Positions 52,437-59,495 of a stretch of DNA of 60,215 nt are shown here, piece after piece. The notes beneath the pieces were generated by a model that saw only the letters and a list, made by a program, of their open reading frames with translations, did no database searches and was not told the origin of the DNA. Origin of the DNA: Lentisphaerales bacterium (GTDB taxonomy: Bacteria; Verrucomicrobiota; Lentisphaeria; Lentisphaerales; Lentisphaeraceae); NCBI GenBank assembly GCA_022446985.1, contig JAKVBD010000025.1, positions 1 to 60,215 of the forward strand, given 5' to 3'. The translations under genes and the position numbers were made by a program. How positions within the stretch are numbered: the stretch's first letter is position 1; each line of letters begins with the position of its first letter.

Positions 52437-54727
52437 ACAGACTAACTTTATTCACCGGAGCCTTCCTCTTAAGCCAGACTTTTACATCGTCGCTCTGGGC
52501 CAACCAAACGGCTGATCTGGCAAATAAAATAGTCGTCGAAGGCACAGCAGATGATTCAGTCACCAAGATTGCTCTGCGCAAATTAACTCACAAAGCCATT
52601 CTTGGAGGTGAGGCTGCCAGATTCAAACATACCAAGTCACTCATTGCAGTTTTAGAGACTAAGAAAGAATATGAAATCAAAGCTTTTATTCTACGCGAAC
52701 TGATGTTTGCCGGACGCGAAGAGTCCGTAAAAGCCATCAGTAAATACCTGACTGATAAAAGACTTTGTGAAGATGCCAGCCGGGCTCTGATTGGCATTTT
52801 CCAGCAAACAAAATCAAAGGAAATCCAAACTGTTATTGCGGCGGCCTTTGCCAAAGCATCCGGCGCCAATGCCTTGACGCTCGGTAAAGCCTGTGGTTCA
52901 TTGCGCATTAGCGATAAAGCAACTCTTGAAAAGCTCAAAAAAATGGCCACTGACAAAGACTGGACTACCCGCCAATGCGGTCTTCAGGGTCTGGCTTCTA
53001 TCGGTGCTAAAGGCTGTGAAAGTTTCTTTACCGACTCTATAAAAAACTCTAAGACTTCCAATCGTGCCTTTTCACTCGACTTGAGTTTCTTATACGCCAG
53101 AAGACTGGCTGAGACAGATAAAAATGCAGCGCTGGCATTGTGCAAAAGCATAGTTCCTCAACTGCAAGATCAGCAAGATGCCCCATCCCTCGTCAACTGC
53201 CTGGCAACTACCTTACAGATCGACAATGGCACGATTGACGATATTCTAAAGTATCTTGAACATCCCAATCCACGCATCTCAAACAGTCTGAGTCGCATCC
53301 TGCAAAGAATGAAAAGTGAGACTCTCAACAAACGCCTTTTGACCATGCTTGAGAGCGGTTCGACTAAAGCAAAGATCAACGCTTTGGCGATTATTTTTAA
53401 AAATAGCCCGGCACTGGCAACACCTTATATCGTTAAATTCCTTAACTCAGATGATGAAGCTTTGAAAAGCGTCGCTCTTATGGCTGCCACACAACTGGAT
53501 ACTGCTGAAGCCGCGCCATTTTTACTCAAGGCTTTACTGAGTGGAAATGATGCCGACAAAGAGTTGGCCAGTTCAACATTTTCACAGCTGCAAATCGACA
53601 AAAAGACAACGGCAAAGATCTGCGATGCTTATAAAAAGCAGACCTCGATTGAAAATAAAAAAGCAATCATTGCTTTATTAGCCGACAACAATGTTCAAGG
53701 TGCTATTCCAACTATCATCGCTGCCATGCACGAAGGCGATGCCGACCTGCGCAAAGATGCCATTAAAGCTTTAAAAACGACAAGCCGGGTAGAAGATGCT
53801 GAGGCACTGTTGAAGCTACTGGCAAAAGTTAAAAGTAAAGAAGTCCGTTACATGCAGTATGCTCTTGTCAGCGCTTTCCGCGATGAACAAATCGCTCCAC
53901 AGATAGAGCTACTTGCTCCTGTGGCAGCCAAATTAACAGACAAACATCAAGCGGCTGTTTTCTACACCATGGCCTCGATAGATGCGCCGTCATCGATTAA
54001 TGCCCTAAGGCCTTATGCTCTGGGCAAAAATGAAGACATCCAGAAAGCGGCGATTAAAGCTCTCGCTGGCAGTCCATCCATTCTCGCAGCGGATATCTTA
54101 GCAGCTGCCTGTGGTCAAGGCGGCAAGACCAGTCGCATACTTGCAGCTCGCGGTCTTATGCAGCTTATCGGCAATATTGAAGGTGAAAACCTCCTTAAGA
54201 AAAGAGCCCTGCAAAAAGCCTACCCGAAAGTTGAAAGCACCATGGAAAAACAGCAGATCAAAAAAGCTCTGGGAAGTATCCATGCCATAAATAACCTGGC
54301 CCTTGGCAAAAAGGTTACAACTAAAGGTAAAGGTTCAAGAATGGAGCTTATTACAGATGGTGAAATCAATAAAAAAGCTGCTGCCGGGATCACTGGAAAA
54401 GATACTTCCTTTCAAATCGATCTTGGTAAAGTTGAACCGATAGTCGCCGTTAATTTGACATTTATCTTCGATGGTAAATCACACTACGGCTATGACATCG
54501 AGTTTTCAACAGATGGCAAAAGCTGGAAGAAACTCGTCTCAAGTCCAACTCCCAAGAAATCCACCGAAGCGGGTTTTGTGCATCACTTCCCAACGCAAAA
54601 AGTCCGTTACTTCCGGATTTGCAACATCGCCTGTAAACGGGGTAAAAAAGTTTCTAAATCCGTTAGAGTTGTCGAACTTGGAATCTACCCAGAAGGCGAA
54701 GCTCCACGACAAAACGCTAAAAAATAA
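52433..54727 (+). CDS. Secreted HEAT-repeat protein with C-terminal discoidin (F5/8 type C) domain
   Basis: About 764 aa from the ATG overlapping the oxidoreductase stop; the frame opens at 52409. Signal peptide LTLFTGAFLLSQTFTSSLWA. Residues 40-610 are helical HEAT/PBS-type repeats (IVEGTADDSVTKIALRKLTH, EYEIKAFILRELMFAGREES, DEALKSVALMAATQLDTAEA, HEGDADLRKDAIKALKTTSR, NEDIQKAAIKALAGSPSILA). The last 130 residues form a discoidin-like carbohydrate-binding domain (NLALGKKVTTKGKGSR, LITDGEINKKAAAG, FQIDLGKVEPIVAVNLTFIF, YDIEFSTDGKSWKKLV). It is probably an adaptor holding partners near a glycan. It is not an enzyme by any motif I see. Confidence 0.88.
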   Translation: MNRLTLFTGAFLLSQTFTSSLWANQTADLANKIVVEGTADDSVTKIALRKLTHKAILGGEAARFKHTKSLIAVLETKKEYEIKAFILRELMFAGREESVKAISKYLTDKRLCEDASRALIGIFQQTKSKEIQTVIAAAFAKASGANALTLGKACGSLRISDKATLEKLKKMATDKDWTTRQCGLQGLASIGAKGCESFFTDSIKNSKTSNRAFSLDLSFLYARRLAETDKNAALALCKSIVPQLQDQQDAPSLVNCLATTLQIDNGTIDDILKYLEHPNPRISNSLSRILQRMKSETLNKRLLTMLESGSTKAKINALAIIFKNSPALATPYIVKFLNSDDEALKSVALMAATQLDTAEAAPFLLKALLSGNDADKELASSTFSQLQIDKKTTAKICDAYKKQTSIENKKAIIALLADNNVQGAIPTIIAAMHEGDADLRKDAIKALKTTSRVEDAEALLKLLAKVKSKEVRYMQYALVSAFRDEQIAPQIELLAPVAAKLTDKHQAAVFYTMASIDAPSSINALRPYALGKNEDIQKAAIKALAGSPSILAADILAAACGQGGKTSRILAARGLMQLIGNIEGENLLKKRALQKAYPKVESTMEKQQIKKALGSIHAINNLALGKKVTTKGKGSRMELITDGEINKKAAAGITGKDTSFQIDLGKVEPIVAVNLTFIFDGKSHYGYDIEFSTDGKSWKKLVSSPTPKKSTEAGFVHHFPTQKVRYFRICNIACKRGKKVSKSVRVVELGIYPEGEAPRQNAKK

Positions 54728-54739
54728 TCAGGAAAAATT

Positions 54740-55342
54740 ATGAAAAAACTTATTACCCTTATCCTTCTCAGTTCATGCCTTTTGTTATCTGCAGAAGAAG
54801 GTTTCACATCGATCTTTAATGGTAAAGATCTCACTGGTTGGATTGGCGCCACCGACGGTTACAAAGTGACAGAAGAAGGCACTATTGCCGCAATGAATAG
54901 AAAGAAAGACATCTATACCGAAAAGCAGTATTCAGACTTTATCCTGCGCTTTGAAGTGAAGATGGATTCAGGAGCGAACAATGGTATTGGCATTCGCACG
55001 CCGGCTGAAGGTAAAGCTACTCTGGAGTGTCAGATTCTCGATAATTCGTCACCAAAATACGCTAACAAAAAAGACTATCAGTATCACGGTTCGCTATACT
55101 ATCACGTCGGTGCCAAACGCGGTTTCCTAAAACCGGTTGGCGAATGGAACGAGCAGGAAATATCAGTTATCGGCACCCAGGTAAAAGTCACTCTGAATGG
55201 CACCGTTATTCTCGATACCGACTTGAGTCAGCTGAAGAAAAAAAGTAAAGGCCTAAAACGCACTATCGGTCACATCGCTCTACTCGGCCATGGCGCCGGA
55301 GTCTACTTCCGCAATATGCGAGTTAAGGAAGTGAAAAAGTGA
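54740..55342 (+). CDS. DUF1080 (3-keto-disaccharide hydrolase fold) secreted protein
   Basis: The 200-aa protein has a signal peptide (MKKLITLILLSSCLLLSAEE) and a DUF1080 jelly-roll: GFTSIFNGKDLTGWIGAT, YKVTEEGTIAAM, YSDFILRFEVKMDSGANNGI, GIRTPAEG, LECQILDN, GSLYYHVGAKRGFLKPVGEW, NEQEISVIGTQVKVTLNGT and GHIALLGHGAGVYFRNMRV. Members of PF06439 cleave 3-keto-glycosides, the products of sugar C3 oxidation. That makes it a natural follow-up to the exported oxidoreductase at the head of this operon. AGGAAAA precedes the ATG, and the stop overlaps the GTG of the next gene. Confidence 0.9.
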   Translation: MKKLITLILLSSCLLLSAEEGFTSIFNGKDLTGWIGATDGYKVTEEGTIAAMNRKKDIYTEKQYSDFILRFEVKMDSGANNGIGIRTPAEGKATLECQILDNSSPKYANKKDYQYHGSLYYHVGAKRGFLKPVGEWNEQEISVIGTQVKVTLNGTVILDTDLSQLKKKSKGLKRTIGHIALLGHGAGVYFRNMRVKEVKK

Positions 55343-56061
55343 AAAAAGCGCTCAGCTTAATACTGCTACTTTTTTTCTCCCTGAATAGCTTGGCAAACAC
55401 TGCCGCCATCCCTGCTGAAAGGCAGGGAAAAAGTCATGGTAAGTGGATTGCCAGACACAATAAACATAAGGCATTTCTGCAAAGCAAAAAGCCGGTCGAC
55501 TTACTAATGATTGGCGACTCAATCACCGATTGCTGGCAGTGGGGCGGCGGTCGCGGTAAAAATGTCTGGAATGAGTATTACCAAAAGCGCAATCCGTATA
55601 ACATAGGCATAAGTGGTGACACCACTCAGGGAGTACTATGGCGGCTGCAAAATGGCGCTATTGATAACATCTCACCCAAATTAGCAGTCGTCATGATTGG
55701 CACCAACAATCACAAAAATACCTCAGAAGAAGTAGCCGAAGGTATTAAAGAGATTCTCAAAGAACTGCGCAAGCAGTTGCCCACGACAAAGATACTGCTG
55801 CTCGATATATTCCCGCGCGGTAAAAATCCCAGTGAAACCAAGCTTCACCTGAAAAATGCCAAGACCAATGAGATCATTCGAAAGTATGCCAATCAAAAGC
55901 AAATCTTTTCAATGAACATCAACAAGATCTTCCTCCAAGAAGACGGCATGTTAAACATGGCTCTGATGAAAGACCCAGTGCACCCAAATGAAGCAGGTTA
56001 CAAGATCTGGGCCGAAGCCATGGAGCCCTTCATTGAAGGAATTCTTGGGCCTAGGAAATAG
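55339..56061 (+). CDS. Secreted SGNH/GDSL hydrolase
   Basis: The 240-aa protein starts at a GTG overlapping the DUF1080 stop (GTGA). Signal peptide KKALSLILLLFFSLNSLA. SGNH blocks: block I LLMIGDSITDCW (Ser61), block II Gly in NIGISGDTTQG, block III MIGTNNHKN (Asn), and block V DPVHPNEAGY (Asp/His). It resembles the platelet-activating-factor acetylhydrolase-like carbohydrate esterase group, so it probably removes acyl groups from a glycan. It is the last gene of the oxidoreductase operon. The following gene is convergent, with stop codons adjacent. Confidence 0.92.
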   Translation: MKKALSLILLLFFSLNSLANTAAIPAERQGKSHGKWIARHNKHKAFLQSKKPVDLLMIGDSITDCWQWGGGRGKNVWNEYYQKRNPYNIGISGDTTQGVLWRLQNGAIDNISPKLAVVMIGTNNHKNTSEEVAEGIKEILKELRKQLPTTKILLLDIFPRGKNPSETKLHLKNAKTNEIIRKYANQKQIFSMNINKIFLQEDGMLNMALMKDPVHPNEAGYKIWAEAMEPFIEGILGPRK

Positions 56062-57000
56062 TTATTCTTCAATGAGAAGCTGTTCAATATACTCTTCACT
56101 ACTGAGTGCCGTACTGTCTTTATAACCACTGCTTTTCAAGTAAGTTTTGAGACCGATTTGATCACATTTTTCTTTAACCAAAAGACCGAAAACAAAGTGA
56201 TGGATACCATGGGCATTATTTTTAGCCGGCAAAGTGCGGTCCTTCCCATAATTCATGTAAACCGGAGGGTCATCTTTTGAAATATGGGCCAGGCCGGTGC
56301 ATTCATTTGATAACTTTTTGTAGGTCTGCCAACCGTCCATGAGCTCGTTCACACTCTGCAAACCGAGTGGCTTGTAAAGCATATGGTGCTTTAAAGTTTC
56401 ATCGCCAATGCGCTCTTGAATGAGAAAAGGATCAAGTGTCGACTGACCACCATTAATGACTGCTCCAGAAACTCTGGTCGACTCTCTCAAAACAGGGTCC
56501 GGATTATCCGGGTCTGCCAGGTCATCGTGGAATGCCAGCCAATAAGAAGAAGCGCCGCCAGCTGAACCGCCAGTAACAACGATGCGCTTTGGATCGATAT
56601 TCCACTCTTGGGCTTTGTAACGGATAAACTGAATAGCCCGGGCCGCTGAGTGTACCATCGATGGTAGAGTATCGCCGTCTTTGGTGAGTGGATAAGTAAT
56701 ACTGGCTGAATGGTAAGCTTCTGGAGCTTTCTTAAGCGACGGCAATTTATCGCCACCTCGCCAGCCACCGCCATGAATGTGCACCAGTATACCTAGAGGT
56801 TTCTTGGCTTTAACTTGCCAAAAATTGAGAGTTTGCCGTGGATCATCTCCATACGCTACATCTTTCAGGGTTGGCAGCAGGTCGCTCTTATTTACTTTTT
56901 GCTTTTGATAATCCCGCTGAATCTCTTTTTGCAGTTGTTCATCCGCTGCAAATACAGCAAGGCAAGTGAGAAGAAAAGAAGTGATCAAAACTATTTTCAT
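56062..57000 (-). CDS. Secreted alpha/beta hydrolase (esterase/lipase-like)
   Basis: About 312 aa from the ATG at 57000, chosen for its AGGA site and a clean signal peptide (MKIVLITSFLLTCLAVFAAD); the longest frame starts at 57072. BD-FAE/HSL-like motifs: LNFWQVKAKKPLGILVHIHG, GGGWRGGD (oxyanion hole), WNIDPKRIVVTGGSAGGASS (nucleophile Ser), DPVLRESTRVSGAVINGGQS, the Asp region DDPPVYMNYGKDRT and the His in NNAHGIHHFVF. It is likely a carbohydrate or short-chain ester esterase. It lies tail to tail with the SGNH hydrolase gene with no gap. Confidence 0.9.
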   Translation of the reverse strand: MKIVLITSFLLTCLAVFAADEQLQKEIQRDYQKQKVNKSDLLPTLKDVAYGDDPRQTLNFWQVKAKKPLGILVHIHGGGWRGGDKLPSLKKAPEAYHSASITYPLTKDGDTLPSMVHSAARAIQFIRYKAQEWNIDPKRIVVTGGSAGGASSYWLAFHDDLADPDNPDPVLRESTRVSGAVINGGQSTLDPFLIQERIGDETLKHHMLYKPLGLQSVNELMDGWQTYKKLSNECTGLAHISKDDPPVYMNYGKDRTLPAKNNAHGIHHFVFGLLVKEKCDQIGLKTYLKSSGYKDSTALSSEEYIEQLLIEE

Positions 57001-57264
57001 GAAAATCCTATTGAGTAAAAGTTGCTTTGAGTAAACTGGTGTTTCTTCATGATTTCCTTGAATTAATTTCACACATAGGCTGATACATGGTGAAAATCGG
57101 AAATATAACAGGAGAGGTTCAATTATTTGATTAAAAGAATGCTTCTTCAGGAGTCTCTGTGAAATAACTTAAAGGTCTAAATCTTCACGACTTTAAAATA
57201 TTAGCAAAATTCGCCACCGGATAATGTAACAATCTCAACTAAAATTAATGATCTGAGATTTGCC

Positions 57265-57400
57265 CGCGGAGGCGCTGAGGCGCGGGGCTCTCCGGTTTTA
57301 ATATTTATTGAAAGATTTCCTGAGCTATAATCTATAATACTTGAATTAATCTGCACAGGACATTGAGAATTTTAATTCCCCGCGCCTCAGCGCCTCTGCG
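57265..57400. repeat. Inverted pair of the GGCGCTGAGGCGC-type intergenic repeat
   Basis: Arms at 57265-57287 and 57378-57400 (23 bp, 22 matching by my count) enclose a 90-bp A+T-rich spacer. Each arm is GC-rich, unlike the surrounding DNA, and reads like the CGCCTCAGCGCCTCTGCGTG repeats found in many environmental bacteria. Confidence 0.7.
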
Positions 57401-57498
57401 TGAAGTTCAAAAGAGGATATTCGATTCTCACAAGATCCGTTAACGTGATTTAGTCTCAAGGTTACCCTTATATCTCAACACCTGCCCATCGACAACTG

Positions 57499-57513
57499 TG
57501 TTATAAAATAACA
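57499..57513. promoter_or_regulatory. TGTTA-N5-TAACA palindrome (distal copy, 57.6-kb operon)
   Basis: TGTTATAAAATAACA, identical to the copy at 57574. Centre spacing between the two is 75 bp, about seven helical turns. Confidence 0.7.
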
Positions 57514-57573
57514 GATTTTTTCATATTTATTTATCATCGATTGTAACAAATCGACAAACTCACATCTTTCATA

Positions 57574-57588
57574 TGTTATAAAATAACA
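57574..57588. promoter_or_regulatory. TGTTA-N5-TAACA palindrome (proximal copy, 57.6-kb operon)
   Basis: TGTTATAAAATAACA, 17 bp before the ATG at 57606 and 44 bp before the ATG at 57633. If it is an operator, its place argues for repression or for the later start codon. Confidence 0.7.
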
Positions 57589-57605
57589 CATGTGAGATCA
57601 GAAAT

Positions 57606-59486
57606 ATGATTAAGTTACATAAAACCTTTGCGATGAAATACTTTTTCATCAACTTATGCCTCACATCCACACTCTATGCTGACCAGTTCAATGATAAGAT
57701 TAAGCCATTTCTAAATAAGTACTGTACAGAGTGTCATGGTGGCAGAAAAGTTAAAGCGCATGTGAACTTCAAGACTATCGCAGACATGAAAGGCGCCTAC
57801 AAGCAGCATGAACTCTGGGCCGATGTCTTAGAAGTCATGCAAGACAAAGATATGCCACCAGAAGACGAAAAACAGCCAACTGCAGCTGAACTAAAGATGT
57901 ACTCAAACTGGTACACTAAACAATTCGTCAACATCAAGGCACGACCTGGTAAAGCCCAAATGCGCCGACTTTCTACCGAAGAGTATAACAACTCTCTCAA
58001 GAGCCTTCTCGGCTTTGAAATGCACGTTATTGGTCAAGGAAATGAAACCGTTTCTCTCGCCATAAAAGTCTTGCCTCAAGATCCGCCAGGAGAAAGCGGT
58101 TTCAGTAACGATACCAGTCAGACTCCGATGAACGAAACACACTGGGAAAAGTACAATTACCTGGCCAATAGAGCAGTCGAAGATCTATTCAGCCCGGCTT
58201 ATAGAGAAAAGCTACAGGCTTTCAGCGGTCCGATCAACGGCAAATTTTCCATTGCAAATACCAAAAAGACTCTCACTCACTTCATCTCCAAAGCTTTTAA
58301 AAGTATCAATGCCAAGACCGAAATTAAAATGAGTCTGGCTCGTGTTGCCAAGGAGTACAAAAGCGGCAAAAGCCTTGAGTTATCAACTAAGAAAGAACTG
58401 AAAGGTATTCTTCTTTCGCCGCAGTTCCTCTACGTTGGTAAATACAACCCGGCTCGCAAAGGAGCTCAAGTCGTCAGCAACGATGAACTGGCTCAGCGCC
58501 TTTCTTATTTTCTCTGGGGAACTTTGCCGGATACCGAACTTTTAAAATTAGCCGCCGCAAAAAAACTATTAAACAAAGCTACTATTCTCAAACAGGTCGA
58601 CCGTATGCTCAAGGACCCACGCTCTAAAACATTTACATCCACTTTCGTCAGACAGTGGCTTTCGCTGGATGAGATTTTAAAGCTGAAAACAGATAAAGGC
58701 CTGAAGGATGCCCTCTACCAACAGCCTCTCCACTTTTTTGATGACCTGGTCCGAAATAACCGCCCACTTATGGAGGTCGTCGATTCACAGATGACTTACG
58801 CCAATGAAAATATTTACAATTTTTACGACTCTAAAGACACCAACTACAAAGCTCCCAAAAAACGCAAATCTCCTGGTGTGTTACCTCTTAAGAAAATGAC
58901 CCTGGCTAATACTCCTTACCGCGGTGGTTTACTGACCATGCCGGGCATTCTGAGAATGTATAGCGGCAATGAAGTCACCAACCCGATCCTGCGTGGCATC
59001 TGGGTTCTGGAAAACATCTTTGGCGATGAACTGCCGGAAGCACCCGATGTGCCGGCTATCAAAAGACCTAAAAAAGGCGCTAAACTGACTTTTAGACAGG
59101 TTTTTGAACAGCACACGAGTTCGCCCAGTTGCGCCATCTGTCACGACAAAATTGACCCGCTTGGATTCGGTCTGGAAAACTATGATTATCTCGGAGCCTA
59201 CCGCCCATCTGGGAAAGGTGTTGACTCTTCTGGGAAAACCCCGCGAGGCGATAAATTTGAAAACTTTGCCGGCTTAAAAAAGCTACTTGTCAGCAAGCAT
59301 AAAAAAGACATCACCCACGCAATTACTGAAAAGATGTTTGCTTATGCCATGGCCAGAAAACTGGAAGCTTACGACAAACCGATCATCGATAAAATTGCTG
59401 CCAAAATGTACAGCAAAGGAACCTTCCACAGCCTGATCAGAGAAATAGTCCTCAGTCAATCATTTACCCAAACTTACGTCGAATAG
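57606..59486 (+). CDS. PSCyt1/DUF1587/DUF1592/DUF1588/DUF1585 cytochrome-like protein
   Basis: The 626-aa protein is a close paralogue of the 36.4-kb gene. The second ATG at 57633 gives a standard signal peptide (MKYFFINLCLTSTLYA) aligned with that paralogue, so it may be the real start. PSCyt1 has CTECH (C40, C43, H44 from 57606) and MPPEDEKQPTAAEL. DUF1587 (AQMRRLSTEEYNNSLKSLLG), DUF1592 (LAQRLSYFLWGTLPDTELL, FVRQWLSLDEILKL), DUF1588 (RGGLLTMPGILRMYSGNEVT, NPILRGIWVLENIFGDELPE), CAICH (residue 509) with DKIDPLGFGLENYDYLGAYR and DUF1585 (ITEKMFAYAMARKLEAYDK) follow. It is followed by a DUF1552 gene after 9 bp. Confidence 0.94.
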   Translation: MIKLHKTFAMKYFFINLCLTSTLYADQFNDKIKPFLNKYCTECHGGRKVKAHVNFKTIADMKGAYKQHELWADVLEVMQDKDMPPEDEKQPTAAELKMYSNWYTKQFVNIKARPGKAQMRRLSTEEYNNSLKSLLGFEMHVIGQGNETVSLAIKVLPQDPPGESGFSNDTSQTPMNETHWEKYNYLANRAVEDLFSPAYREKLQAFSGPINGKFSIANTKKTLTHFISKAFKSINAKTEIKMSLARVAKEYKSGKSLELSTKKELKGILLSPQFLYVGKYNPARKGAQVVSNDELAQRLSYFLWGTLPDTELLKLAAAKKLLNKATILKQVDRMLKDPRSKTFTSTFVRQWLSLDEILKLKTDKGLKDALYQQPLHFFDDLVRNNRPLMEVVDSQMTYANENIYNFYDSKDTNYKAPKKRKSPGVLPLKKMTLANTPYRGGLLTMPGILRMYSGNEVTNPILRGIWVLENIFGDELPEAPDVPAIKRPKKGAKLTFRQVFEQHTSSPSCAICHDKIDPLGFGLENYDYLGAYRPSGKGVDSSGKTPRGDKFENFAGLKKLLVSKHKKDITHAITEKMFAYAMARKLEAYDKPIIDKIAAKMYSKGTFHSLIREIVLSQSFTQTYVE

Positions 59487-59495
59487 GAGCCAACC

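Larger units (their letters stand above)
57001..57605. promoter_or_regulatory. Divergent intergenic region with inverted repeat and two palindromes
   Basis: About 600 bp between the esterase gene (minus) and the DUF1592-type gene (plus). It holds the inverted repeat pair at 57265-57400 and exact operators at 57499 and 57574. No gene is seen. Confidence 0.5.
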
